Source: Candidatus Saccharimonadota bacterium (lineage in GTDB: Bacteria > Patescibacteriota > Saccharimonadia > Saccharimonadales > Saccharimonadaceae). From it: a stretch of DNA of 64,000 bases. This document shows, one piece after another, positions 52,392-60,370 of this stretch. A program made the translations under genes and the position numbers. The stretch spans positions 4,728-68,727 of the forward strand of contig CAJPUN010000006.1 in NCBI GenBank assembly GCA_905373835.1, written 5' to 3'. Under the pieces are notes generated by a model. It did not search any database, had not been told where the DNA came from, and was given only the letters and a program-made list of their open reading frames with translations. Each line of letters begins with the position of its first letter. Within the stretch, counting starts at the first letter, position 1.

Positions 52392-53057
52392 ATGACGAAG
52401 CAATCTTACAAACGACGAAGTTTTCTTAGTGGCAGCACCTTTGCCATTATCGGGCTGGCACTGCTGGTGGTGCTCTTTGGTGGGTTTTCGGCCTGGGCCT
52501 ACACTAACTATACTGAGGCCAAGAGCAACTTAGATAGCAAAATTACCGCGGCGCAGGCCGAGGCCAAGAAGACGCAAGCAGACGAAGACGAGAAGAAATT
52601 TGCCGAGCGCGAGAAGCAGCCCATGTTGCAGTTTGTTGGGCCAGATGACTATGGCCGCCTAACTTTTGATTATCCCAAGACCTGGAGTGCCTACCAAGCC
52701 ACTGATGTGAGCGAGGGTGGTGGGAAGACGTATGAGGCGTACCTCAACCCCCGCGTCGTGCCACCAGTGACAGACACACAGAAGATTGCCATTCGGATTA
52801 GCATCGAGCAGAAGATCTACGACAAAGCGGTGGCCGACTACGACAGCCAGATCAAAAAAGGTGAGCTGAAGTCGAGCGCCTGGAGCAACGACAAAGGCCT
52901 GACGGGCACGCGCCTGGAAGGGAACTTTAGCAAAGATATCCGCGGCACCGCAGTAGTGATCAAGATGCGCGATCGGACGCTCACGGTGCGGACAGATGCC
53001 GACGTATTTAATAACGACTACGAAGCCCTGATAAAAACCATTAAATTTAACGAATAA
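52392..53057 (+). CDS. Single-pass membrane protein with a coiled-coil stalk and beta domain
   Basis: A 221-residue protein: basic start, membrane helix (about residues 17-38), a charged helical stalk (about residues 42-75, AQAEAKKTQADEDEKKFAER), then a beta-rich extracellular domain of about 140 residues. LTFDYPKTWSAYQ near its beginning resembles the start of PsbP-like/MoG1-type lipoprotein domains, but this is only a loose similarity. No cysteine or catalytic motif is seen. The -35/-10 promoter ends six bases before the ATG. A two-component pair follows but has its own promoter. Confidence 0.75.
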   Translation: MTKQSYKRRSFLSGSTFAIIGLALLVVLFGGFSAWAYTNYTEAKSNLDSKITAAQAEAKKTQADEDEKKFAEREKQPMLQFVGPDDYGRLTFDYPKTWSAYQATDVSEGGGKTYEAYLNPRVVPPVTDTQKIAIRISIEQKIYDKAVADYDSQIKKGELKSSAWSNDKGLTGTRLEGNFSKDIRGTAVVIKMRDRTLTVRTDADVFNNDYEALIKTIKFNE

Positions 53058-53098
53058 ATATAGAACATTGCGACGATCTGTGCTACAATGCAGCTGGT

Positions 53099-53836
53099 AT
53101 GAGCACGGAGGGGAATGCGGTTATGATGAGCGGCGCTTCCTGGGGGGAGGCGTCGCTCTTTGTTGCGGCGGCACACGACCTCAAGTCGCCACTGGCGCTG
53201 CTACGGCAATTGGCGCTGAGTTTGGAGGCTGGTGGGCTGTCGCCCGTCGAGGTGGCCGAGCTAGCCCGGCGGATGGCACTAACCAGCGAGCGGGCCTTGC
53301 GCCTCACCACCGACCTGACGCAATCCACCCGTCTGCACGAGGAGCTATTTGGCATCGAGCCGCTCAACTTGGCGTTGGTGGCGCGCGACGTCGTGGCCGA
53401 GCTCCAGCCACTCTACGCAGCCAAGGGGCGTCGCCTGACGGTACGCGTGCCGCGGCAGGCAGTGGTGGGTCTCGGCAACCGCGACCTCCTGCGGCGCATC
53501 CTGTGCAACTTCGCCGACAACGCACTTCACTACAGTGGCAAGGGCGATGCACCCGTGGTGGTGCGGCTCTCCCGGCGAGCTGGCGGCCAGGTAATCCGCC
53601 TAGCGGTGCGCGACTATGGCCCAGCCATTCCGCCATCACTCTGGCAGCAATTGGAGCAACGCCTTGGCGTGAGCGCGCAGCCACTGCACAGCCGGCCCGG
53701 CAGCAGCGGCCTGGGGCTCTACATTGCAGGGCAATTTGCCAGCGCGATGGAGGCGCAGATTGGGGCAGTACGGCACCGCGATGGCGCCACCTTCTACATC
53801 GATCTTCAGGCGGTGTATCAACAGAGGCTATTATGA
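53099..53836 (+). CDS. Cytoplasmic histidine kinase lacking a sensor domain
   Basis: A 245-residue kinase with only the dimerisation/phosphoacceptor and ATPase domains. The H-box is AAAHDLKSPLALL with His26. The N-box is NFADNALHYS, the G1 box VRDYGPAIP (a weak version of DxGxG) and the G2 box SSGLGLYIA. There is no membrane helix or PAS/HAMP region, so the signal must come from a partner. The extended -10 TGC-TACAAT (53081-53089) is 9 bases before the ATG. The response regulator overlaps the stop by four bases (ATGA), and recO overlaps that, forming a coupled three-gene operon. Confidence 0.9.
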   Translation: MSTEGNAVMMSGASWGEASLFVAAAHDLKSPLALLRQLALSLEAGGLSPVEVAELARRMALTSERALRLTTDLTQSTRLHEELFGIEPLNLALVARDVVAELQPLYAAKGRRLTVRVPRQAVVGLGNRDLLRRILCNFADNALHYSGKGDAPVVVRLSRRAGGQVIRLAVRDYGPAIPPSLWQQLEQRLGVSAQPLHSRPGSSGLGLYIAGQFASAMEAQIGAVRHRDGATFYIDLQAVYQQRLL

Positions 53837-54225
53837 CGCAACCACCGCCACGGGTGTTGGTCATCGACGATGATCAATGGTTTGCTGAGCTGCAGCTTGC
53901 GGCAGTGCAGCGGGCTGGTGCGACGCCCGTCTATGCGGCCGATGTGCTGGCTGGCATGGCAGCGCTTGATGAGGCGCTCCCAGCAGTGATTATCCTCGAT
54001 ATGTTCATGCCTGGGGGTAATGGCCTGGTGCTGCTCCACGAGCTGCAATCGTATAGCGACACGGCGCGCATCCCCATTATCATCTGTAGTAATAATGCGA
54101 GTGACATGACGCTAGCCGATCTCGCACCCTACGGCGTCGTTGCTTTGCTGGACAAAACAACGATGCGCCCCAGCGACGTGACGAACGTACTACGTAGGTA
54201 CATCCCAAGCGAGGTAGCGACATGA
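53833..54225 (+). CDS. Response regulator receiver protein
   Basis: A 130-residue receiver domain without an output domain, cognate partner of the kinase just before it (ATGA overlap). It has VLVIDDDQWFAEL at the start, the phospho-acceptor Asp56 in VIILDMFMP, the switch Ser in IIICSNNAS, and Lys in ALLDKTTM. A long frame that reads upstream from 53068 in this same phase is only an overlapping shadow of the kinase gene; the true start is ATG 53833. Output must be by protein interaction. recO starts within its stop codon. Confidence 0.9.
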   Translation: MTQPPPRVLVIDDDQWFAELQLAAVQRAGATPVYAADVLAGMAALDEALPAVIILDMFMPGGNGLVLLHELQSYSDTARIPIIICSNNASDMTLADLAPYGVVALLDKTTMRPSDVTNVLRRYIPSEVAT

Positions 54226-54896
54226 GTATGCAACGCACCACAGCGATCGTCCTGCGCCGCACCAACTATGGCGAGGCCGACCGCGTGCTGCAATTGCTCA
54301 CACCAGAGGGGCAGCGGGCAGTGATCGCCAAGGGTGTCCGGCGCGAGAAGAGTCGGCTGGCTGGGGCGGTTGAACTCTTTGCGATCAGCGATGTCGTCAT
54401 CCGCCAGGGACGCAGTGAGCTGGGCGTGCTAACACAGGCCCGCCTGACGAAGTATTATCAGACAATCGTGGCCGATTATGATCGCCTACAAGCTGGCTAT
54501 GCCGCCATCCAACTGGTGGCGCAGGCCAGCCGCATGCTGGACGAGCCGGCCTGGTATGAGGTACTGCGCTTGGTATATGAGGGGCTCAATCAGTCTAGCG
54601 TACCCGTCATGCTTACTCAAGCCTGGCTAGCCATCCACTATGCAGCACTGCAGGGCTACGAGCTTAACCTACTGCGCGACGTCGTAGGCCAACCCCTCCA
54701 GCCCGAGCGGCGATATATGTATGACGGGTCAGAACGTGGCCTGCGCCTGAGCGACCAAGGCGACATCACCGCGGCACACATCAAGCTGCTCCGCCTACTC
54801 GCCACGCGCCCACCCACAGTAGTAGCACAGGTCGGTGGCGTGCTGACCATTCTGCCCGAATGCTGGCTGGTGGCACGGCAGCATGCTGGGGTGTAA
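54222..54896 (+). CDS. recO: DNA repair protein RecO
   Basis: Mediator that loads RecA with RecR in the RecFOR pathway. The 224-residue product has the N-terminal OB-fold typical of RecO (RTTAIVLRRTNYGEADRVLQ, then TPEGQRAVIAKGVRREKSR) and a helical C-terminal part. It is slightly short and lacks the four cysteine zinc site of many RecO proteins. It overlaps the response regulator by four bases, an unusual partner. The stop is close to the candidate structured RNA at 54923. Confidence 0.88.
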   Translation: MSMQRTTAIVLRRTNYGEADRVLQLLTPEGQRAVIAKGVRREKSRLAGAVELFAISDVVIRQGRSELGVLTQARLTKYYQTIVADYDRLQAGYAAIQLVAQASRMLDEPAWYEVLRLVYEGLNQSSVPVMLTQAWLAIHYAALQGYELNLLRDVVGQPLQPERRYMYDGSERGLRLSDQGDITAAHIKLLRLLATRPPTVVAQVGGVLTILPECWLVARQHAGV

Positions 54897-54922
54897 TGCT
54901 ATAGCTTGGATTGCAAGATCCT

Positions 54923-55051
54923 CTCTACCACCCCCTAGCAACTCACCGCACCGAAAATGTTCCGGCCAGAACATGCAGCAGAGCTCTTCCGTTTGCTTGG
55001 TGGCTGGCCTCCATATATTTTCTTGTTCGGTAAGTTGCTTGGGGGGTAGAG
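54923..55051. ncRNA. Candidate structured RNA, copy 2 (strand unresolved)
   Basis: Closing stem CTCTACC (54923-54929) with GGTAGAG (55045-55051), then C and G runs, then GCAACT (54938-54943) with AGTTGC (55033-55038). ACCGAA and TTCGGT arms, and GGCCAG (54964-54969) with CTGGCC (55013-55018), enclose an internal loop. The core matches the reverse complement of 5511-5627, with the closing stem replaced but still paired. On the plus strand, an extended -10-like TGC-TATAGC (54897-54905) lies just upstream. It sits in the gap between recO and glyS. No known family matches. Confidence 0.6.
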
Positions 55052-55117
55052 CGTGAGGTTATTGAGATGGAGGCATCAATGCTGCGTATAGCCATAAGAC
55101 ATACTCTACTTAAGAAA

Positions 55118-55126
55118 TGCTATAAT
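55118..55126 (+). promoter_or_regulatory. Extended -10 promoter of glyS
   Basis: TGC-TATAAT (TATAAT at 55121-55126), 57 bases before the GTG start, leaving a leader of about 50 bases. Confidence 0.55.
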
Positions 55127-55153
55127 AATACCAAAGAACCAATCATGAAGCTG

Positions 55154-55170
55154 CCGCGTTGCCAACGCGG
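55154..55170 (+). promoter_or_regulatory. Hairpin in the glyS leader
   Basis: Perfect 7-bp stem CCGCGTT / AACGCGG with a 3-base loop, ending two bases before the AAAGGA ribosome binding site (55173-55178). It could tune translation initiation; it is not a terminator. Confidence 0.5.
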
Positions 55171-55183
55171 AGAAAGGACGCGT

Positions 55184-56548
55184 GTGAGTAGCGCAACGAG
55201 CAACGTAACAATGGAAGCAATTATTAGCCTGTGTAAGCGCCGCGGCTTTATTTATCAGGGGTCGGACGTGTACGGCGGCCTGAGTGGCACGTGGGATTAT
55301 GGCCCGCTGGGTGTGCAGCTCAAGCGTAATATCATGAATTTGTGGTGGCGCAGATTCGTCGACGAGCGCGACGACATGTATGGCGTCGATGCGGCGATTT
55401 TGATGAATCAGAAGGTGTGGAAGGCGAGTGGGCATGTCGATACCTTCGTCGATCCGCTGTGCGAGGATACGGTGAATCACCGCCGCTACCGCACCGATCA
55501 TATCCTCAAAGATAATGGCGTTGACGCGGACGGCATGACCATGGAGCAGATGGATGCGGTGATTGCCGAGCGTGGCATCAAAAGCCCCGATGGTAATCCG
55601 CTGAGCAAATCGCGCACCTTTAATATGATGTTCAAAACGCACGTTGGCGCGACCGAAAGCGATGATAGTATTTCTTACCTCCGCCCCGAGACCGCCCAAG
55701 GCATCTTCACTAATTTCAAAAACATCGTCGATAGTTTCTACCCGAACTTACCATTTGGTATCGCTCAGCAGGGCAAGGCGTTTCGTAATGAGATTGCGCC
55801 GCGCGACTTCGTCTTTCGCTCTCGGGAATTCGAGCAGATGGAGATTGAATATTTCGTCGATCCTGAGCATTGGCAAGAGGCGTTTGATGAGCTGCTCGCG
55901 AGCACGCATGCGTTCTTGGCAGAATTGGGCTTGAAACCAGAACACATCCACGAGCTGGATGTGCCGGCGGAGGATCGGGCGCACTACAGCAAAAAGACAA
56001 TCGATATTGAGTACGATTATCCGATTGGCCGCGAAGAGCTGATGGGCATCGCCTATCGCACCGATTTTGACCTGATGAACATCCAGCGCGCCAGCGGCAA
56101 GAGTATGGAATATACCGTTAAGGGAACGAACACGAAGTTCGTGCCACACGTCATCGAGCCGAGCTTCGGTGTCGAGCGGGCTCTGATGGCAGTGCTGGCC
56201 AGTAGCTACCGCGAGGACGAGCAAAATGGTGAAAAGCGGGTGTATTTGGCGCTGCCAGAGCACTTAGCACCAGTCAAATTTGCCGTCTCGCCGCTGTTGA
56301 AAAACAAGCCAGAATTGGTAGAGAAAGCCCGCGACGTCTACGCCCAGCTCGCCAAAGCCAACCCAGGCCGAGTGATGTGGGATGATAACGGCAACATCGG
56401 CAAGCGCTACCGCCGTCAAGACGAAATCGGCACCCCGCACTGCGTAGTCATCGACTTCCAGACGCTGGAGGACGGCACGGTGACGGTGCGTGACCGCGAC
56501 ACGACGGAGCAGAGGCGGGTTATCGTCGATAAGCTAGTAGAGCGGTAG
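55184..56548 (+). CDS. glyS: Glycyl-tRNA synthetase, single-chain (alpha2) type
   Basis: Class II synthetase charging tRNA-Gly, homologous to the homodimeric eukaryotic/archaeal-type enzyme, not the alpha2beta2 form. The product (454 residues) has RRGFIYQGSDVYGGLSGTWD near the start, motif 2 in FRNEIAPRDFVFRSREFEQM, motif 3 in EPSFGVERALMAVL, and the C-terminal anticodon-binding domain. I prefer GTG 55184, with AAAGGA 5 bases before it, over the longer frame from ATG 55067, which would start upstream of the promoter. ATG 55211 is an alternative. The leader contains a hairpin (55154-55170), and a structured element lies upstream. Confidence 0.93.
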   Translation: MSSATSNVTMEAIISLCKRRGFIYQGSDVYGGLSGTWDYGPLGVQLKRNIMNLWWRRFVDERDDMYGVDAAILMNQKVWKASGHVDTFVDPLCEDTVNHRRYRTDHILKDNGVDADGMTMEQMDAVIAERGIKSPDGNPLSKSRTFNMMFKTHVGATESDDSISYLRPETAQGIFTNFKNIVDSFYPNLPFGIAQQGKAFRNEIAPRDFVFRSREFEQMEIEYFVDPEHWQEAFDELLASTHAFLAELGLKPEHIHELDVPAEDRAHYSKKTIDIEYDYPIGREELMGIAYRTDFDLMNIQRASGKSMEYTVKGTNTKFVPHVIEPSFGVERALMAVLASSYREDEQNGEKRVYLALPEHLAPVKFAVSPLLKNKPELVEKARDVYAQLAKANPGRVMWDDNGNIGKRYRRQDEIGTPHCVVIDFQTLEDGTVTVRDRDTTEQRRVIVDKLVER

Positions 56549-56631
56549 TACGTCTGCTTATTGCCGAAACACTACAATTGCAGTATACTATGCAAAAACG
56601 ATAATTGAATCATACACAGAAGGGGCGACCA

Positions 56632-57915
56632 ATGAACGGAGAAAAATCTATCCCGAATGGCTGGGAATTGTACAGATACCCACTAACAGGTGAAGAGACA
56701 GGACTTATCATCCCAAAAGAAGGCGTGTCTTTCGAGGCGATGGAGAAGCCCCGAGAGGGGTTACCTCAAGATCAGCGAGATATCGCGTTCGTCTCCCAAG
56801 ACCGGCGCGGTGAAGTCTCGTTTGTCGAGAAGGCGAAGAGTGAGATCTTCGACAAGGAAGAGCACCGTGAATTTGGCGAGTCTTTCTTTCAGGCGCTGCG
56901 ATCGACGTCTCGCATCATTAGCTATGCGACGGGCCAACCGTATCATGAGATGGGGCTAAAAAGCTGCGCACCACTCGGCACGAGTGCCACCAGGGGGCTT
57001 TTGCGCCTGGCTCATCGATATGAAAAGCTCAAAGAGCGTGAGGATAACCCGCGTGTTGTCGTGACACCATATAATCTCAGTCGCAAGCTGTGGGAGCAAG
57101 CCTTTCGACGGGCGACGGAAGATGATAGTATCGAGAACAACCCATTGCGGCAGCAAATTGATACAACACACGATATGAAGCGAACGATATATGGCTTACA
57201 TGTCCGCAGGAGTCTATCCCATGATGTGTGGCCGAAATTTAATACAATTCCCGAAGGCACAGCGGTTTTTTATAGCCCTGATGGCATCCCCTGCACGGCG
57301 AGTGTTATTGTTGGCAGGCAAGAGCCGCGGTTTAGAGGGATGAGTTACCGAAAAGTTCACAAGCCAGACTGGGTAGAGATAAAAGAGCCCGAGCCGTCAG
57401 TCAAGCAGGCGCTATCGCAGATGGCGACTGCGCTCATAGGTTGGAACGGTCAGCAGTCATCGAAAGAGAACGACGAGATCGATCCAAAACTGTCCGTGTC
57501 TATTCCTGGTATTGTCGGAATTGAAGGGATTCCGATTCCTTCGCTGCGTAAGCTTAAGCAGAGCTCCGATCAGGTGCACACCAAAAGTCTTGATATAGTA
57601 GCTGCAGAAGGGCAGGATCAATCTCCGCTCGACAAAGACCCGAATCTCTATAAGCGGTATGGTTACGACAGCCAAACCATCGCAGAAGCTCTGACTGCTG
57701 AGCTGAGTCGGATTATCGAAGGAGAGTCGCAGCCGCCGAGCTATCAGGTCTATGGAACATACTGCAAAGCACCAGAGCAGTCTCTATATGCTCCATATGT
57801 TCTATGGGGTAACAACGGTTGTGTCACGCTGTTGCTCCAAGGTATCAAAGAGGGCGATAGGCGGATCGGCTTTCGTCATGCCACGCGGTGCCTGTCTGAG
57901 TCACCTCGTGGGTAG
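56632..57915 (+). CDS. Hypothetical protein (427 residues)
   Basis: A soluble protein starting at ATG 56632, preceded by AGGGGCGACC. The N-terminal part contains DRRGEVSFVEKAKSEIFDKE and a long charged helical region; the middle has SPDGIPCTASVIVGRQEPRF, and the C-terminus LYAPYVLWGNNGCVTLLLQG. No signal peptide, membrane helix, Walker motif or nuclease pattern is evident, and I recognise no family. It lies just before the possible immunity-like gene at 57919 (three bases apart). A toxin-immunity pair would be a guess; no toxin motif is visible. Codon use is close to the neighbours'. Confidence 0.65.
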   Translation: MNGEKSIPNGWELYRYPLTGEETGLIIPKEGVSFEAMEKPREGLPQDQRDIAFVSQDRRGEVSFVEKAKSEIFDKEEHREFGESFFQALRSTSRIISYATGQPYHEMGLKSCAPLGTSATRGLLRLAHRYEKLKEREDNPRVVVTPYNLSRKLWEQAFRRATEDDSIENNPLRQQIDTTHDMKRTIYGLHVRRSLSHDVWPKFNTIPEGTAVFYSPDGIPCTASVIVGRQEPRFRGMSYRKVHKPDWVEIKEPEPSVKQALSQMATALIGWNGQQSSKENDEIDPKLSVSIPGIVGIEGIPIPSLRKLKQSSDQVHTKSLDIVAAEGQDQSPLDKDPNLYKRYGYDSQTIAEALTAELSRIIEGESQPPSYQVYGTYCKAPEQSLYAPYVLWGNNGCVTLLLQGIKEGDRRIGFRHATRCLSESPRG

Positions 57916-57918
57916 TTT

Positions 57919-58386
57919 ATGCCAACACGGGTAAAAATCACAATTAACGACGACAGCGCGGGCCGGGCGGCGCTCGATGCTCTGTACGAGGGCGCTAGCC
58001 AGGTGGCGCTGTGCCGCTATGCCTTGCGGCTGGCAGCGCACATTATGGAGACTGCGTGCTACAATGACCCGCACAACCCGGCCATTACCGCCGGTTTTGC
58101 CGTCAACCGCCAGTGGCAGGCTGGTGCGGCCCGCATGCACGATGTGCGCCAGGCTGGCTTTGCGGTGCACAAGCTAGCGCGCCAAGCGCCGGATGAGCTC
58201 ACCACAGCGGTGCTGCGCGTGGTGGGCCAAGCCATCGGCACCGGCCACATGCCGGAGCACGCTATGGTGGCTAGCGACTACGCCATCAAGGTTATCAACC
58301 TCCTTCACCCTGGCGACCGAGCCGCCGCTGCCCACGAGCGCCAGTGGCAGGTGCAGGCGATGAGAGAGGAGATGGCGGTTGTATAG
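57919..58386 (+). CDS. Small helical protein, weakly Imm5-like
   Basis: A 155-residue all-helical protein. The pattern of short amphipathic helices with conserved His, Cys and Ala (ASQVALCRYALRLAAHIMET, VVGQAIGTGHMPEHAMVASD) loosely resembles the Imm5-like putative immunity family, where helices carry similar His/Ala motifs. This similarity is weak and not proof. The gene starts three bases after the stop of the 428-codon gene, so they are cotranscribed. A terminator-like hairpin follows at 58423. If it is an immunity protein, the neighbouring gene would be the first place to look for a toxin. Confidence 0.55.
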   Translation: MPTRVKITINDDSAGRAALDALYEGASQVALCRYALRLAAHIMETACYNDPHNPAITAGFAVNRQWQAGAARMHDVRQAGFAVHKLARQAPDELTTAVLRVVGQAIGTGHMPEHAMVASDYAIKVINLLHPGDRAAAAHERQWQVQAMREEMAVV

Positions 58387-58422
58387 CTTGAGGCAGTAAG
58401 TTAGCTGTCCGGCACTAAATAG

Positions 58423-58460
58423 AAAAGGGTCCTTAGGCAATTAACCGTTCGGAACCTTTT
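58423..58460 (+). terminator. Terminator-like hairpin of the 56.6-58.4 kb unit
   Basis: Arms AAAAGGGTCC (58423-58432) and GGAACCTTTT (58451-58460) pair with one mismatch around an 18-base loop, 37 bases after the stop. Confidence 0.6.
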
Positions 58461-58619
58461 CGTCTTAATAGCTCTATTGTAACGACGGTAGAAGAATAAA
58501 GCAAATGAGCTAATATAGTTATGGCAGACAATTATCTATATAAGTAAATAGCGAGAAAAGCTTCAGGGTGGTATAATCACCTCATACGAACAAAATCACA
58601 AAAGGCTAGGTGTGCACAT

Positions 58620-59594
58620 ATGAGTAACACGACAGAAAAAACATCCAATTCACTCCCTCTCATTAAAAAAGAGCATCGCAACAAAGTACTCATCACCCTC
58701 TTTCTCTTGACGGCACTCGCCGGAGGCGGCTACTGGGCGGTTATAGCTGCGACAAGCAGTAGCGCGCCGCCGGTAGCGCTAGCATTGCGCTTGGCGTACA
58801 TCGCGGTTTTGTATATGCCAGTGCCATTGTATACCCTCTTGATTAGTCGCTATGTGCTTAGTGTGCCAGTGCCATTTCGTGCGTTGTTATCATTAAAGCA
58901 CATCACCGTGAAGAAGTATGCACTGGTCGCTGGACTGTTTTTGGCCTGGGCGGTATTGATGGTTGGTTCTGTTGTGATTCTTGGCTGGTTGTGGCCAGAG
59001 ACGTTTGGTCACCTAGCGACGACAAATGGGCATTTGGTGCACAACCTTGAGAAGCTCATCGGCACGTCGGTCGATACCAGCGCGATGAATATGCCGCCAA
59101 CACCGCTTGTCATGCTGCCACTTGGTATCTTTGGTGCATTGATGGCCGGGCTAACGGTAAATGCGATCTTTGCGATGGCGGAAGAGATCATGTGGCGTGG
59201 TTACCTTGCGCAGGCATTTGCTGGACGGCCATTTTGCAAGAAATATGTGACGATTGGCGTGCTATGGGGACTGTGGCATATTCCGCTGATTGCCCTAGGG
59301 TATAACTATGGCACAGCGAACGCGCTTCCGGGGTCGGTGTTGTTCATTGGATTTTGTGTGGTGATGTCGCTCGTGCTTGGTTTTGTCGTTGAGCGGACCC
59401 GAAGCGTGTGGCTTGCTGCTGTGCTGCACGGGACGTTTAATGGCTTCTCGCAAGTTATGCTACTTCTGGTCGTTGGTGGGAGCTCGCTGTTGGCTAGCTC
59501 AGCAGTAGGCGTTGTCTCGCTTGTGGCGTGGCTGGTAGTATTTGTGGGTTGCTATATAAGCACTGCTTTTGCATCTGTCACGGAGCGAGTATAA
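58620..59594 (+). CDS. CPBP family intramembrane metalloprotease (second copy)
   Basis: A 324-residue membrane protein with about eight helices and the complete CPBP motif set: the Glu pair in MAEEIMWRGYLAQAF near residues 190-204, then LWGLWHIPLIALG with the motif 2 His, and the C-terminal motif HGTFNGFSQVM. The motifs are more canonical than in the first member at 4614. A basic N-terminus precedes the first helix. -10 TATAAT (58572-58577) is about 40 bases upstream. It could process or degrade membrane peptides, or serve immunity to a self-produced peptide; neither partner is visible. Confidence 0.9.
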   Translation: MSNTTEKTSNSLPLIKKEHRNKVLITLFLLTALAGGGYWAVIAATSSSAPPVALALRLAYIAVLYMPVPLYTLLISRYVLSVPVPFRALLSLKHITVKKYALVAGLFLAWAVLMVGSVVILGWLWPETFGHLATTNGHLVHNLEKLIGTSVDTSAMNMPPTPLVMLPLGIFGALMAGLTVNAIFAMAEEIMWRGYLAQAFAGRPFCKKYVTIGVLWGLWHIPLIALGYNYGTANALPGSVLFIGFCVVMSLVLGFVVERTRSVWLAAVLHGTFNGFSQVMLLLVVGGSSLLASSAVGVVSLVAWLVVFVGCYISTAFASVTERV

Positions 59595-59643
59595 GCGGAC
59601 TGTCTCATTTAGGAGGGTCGATTCCGCTAAACTACTATAGAGG

Positions 59644-59649
59644 TATAAT
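59644..59649 (+). promoter_or_regulatory. -10 box, six bases before the start at 59656
   Basis: TATAAT, AAAATC, ATG. No ribosome binding site fits; leaderless-type. Confidence 0.6.
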
Positions 59650-59655
59650 AAAATC

Positions 59656-60246
59656 ATGCGTATAACTCGTCGTATTCAAGCGGTAAAGCTTCGCCATATT
59701 GGGGGACTGCTGGTAATTTTTCTCCTTGGTATGGCTGCGATGCGACAGGCGGCTTGGTATGTGTCGCAGGTGTCTGGTGGTGCGGCAATTCTCGACCTTA
59801 ACTTTGGCAATAGTGCCGCCCACATCAACCATACATTGGCCGCTCTGGGTGAGGCTGGTAGAAGCGCGTATCTCCATATCTTTTTGCCGATCGACGCCTG
59901 TTATGCAGTTATCTATGCAGTGTTTTATGCTTGCACATTGGCGCTTTTTGTTCGGCGCCTCCCGCTGCGGCGGAAGCTGAGCTGGGCTCGGTGGATAGTT
60001 GTGCTGCCTGTGGTGGCTGCTGCTTGCGACTGGTGGGAAAATATAGCTTTTGCGTTCATGCTGAGCCAATTTCCGGCACTTGTGCACCCAGCACTTGCGG
60101 CCAGCACAACAGTAGCGACGATGGCAAAATTCGTACTCGTGTATCTATCGTTGCTGCTTGTGCTAGGTCTTACAATATACCATATGATGCGGTGGATTGC
60201 TACCCAATACAGCTCCAGCAACAACGACAAATACCACCACTCGTAG
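59656..60246 (+). CDS. Four-helix membrane protein of unknown function
   Basis: A 196-residue integral membrane protein with about four helices. Distinctive conserved-looking polar positions are ALGEAGRSAYLHIFLPIDAC (Gly, Arg, Tyr, Asp) and AAACDWWENIAFAFML (Asp, Glu, Asn), spaced as in a known but unnamed bacterial membrane family with a D...EN pattern. I cannot name it. It starts with the -10 box six bases upstream, so it is probably leaderless. It is followed by the large surface-repeat gene, with a separate promoter. Confidence 0.7.
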   Translation: MRITRRIQAVKLRHIGGLLVIFLLGMAAMRQAAWYVSQVSGGAAILDLNFGNSAAHINHTLAALGEAGRSAYLHIFLPIDACYAVIYAVFYACTLALFVRRLPLRRKLSWARWIVVLPVVAAACDWWENIAFAFMLSQFPALVHPALAASTTVATMAKFVLVYLSLLLVLGLTIYHMMRWIATQYSSSNNDKYHHS

Positions 60247-60336
60247 CACGTAGCGAAATATACTGCCGATTACCGCTCGATTACCTCTTGTTACCATAAG
60301 CGTAATAATGATATAATGCGAACGTTATATTTAAGG

Positions 60337-60353
60337 TGTTGTGTTTCACAACA
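60337..60353 (+). promoter_or_regulatory. Leader hairpin before the repeat-protein gene
   Basis: Perfect 7-bp stem TGTTGTG / CACAACA with a TTT loop, directly before AAAGGAGGG (60355-60363). The -10 TATAAT is at 60312-60317, so the hairpin is inside the leader and may affect translation or mRNA stability. Confidence 0.5.
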
Positions 60354-60370
60354 AAAAGGAGGGTTATTGC

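Noticed and set aside
53068..53832. Long plus-strand frame leading into the response regulator from 53068
   Set aside because: It overlaps the histidine kinase in another frame and is Ala/Arg/Gly-rich noise; the receiver starts at ATG 53833.
54923..55051. SRP RNA or 6S RNA
   Set aside because: The GGAAGGAAGCAGCC-type SRP tip and the long central bubble of 6S RNA are absent, and two copies would be unusual.
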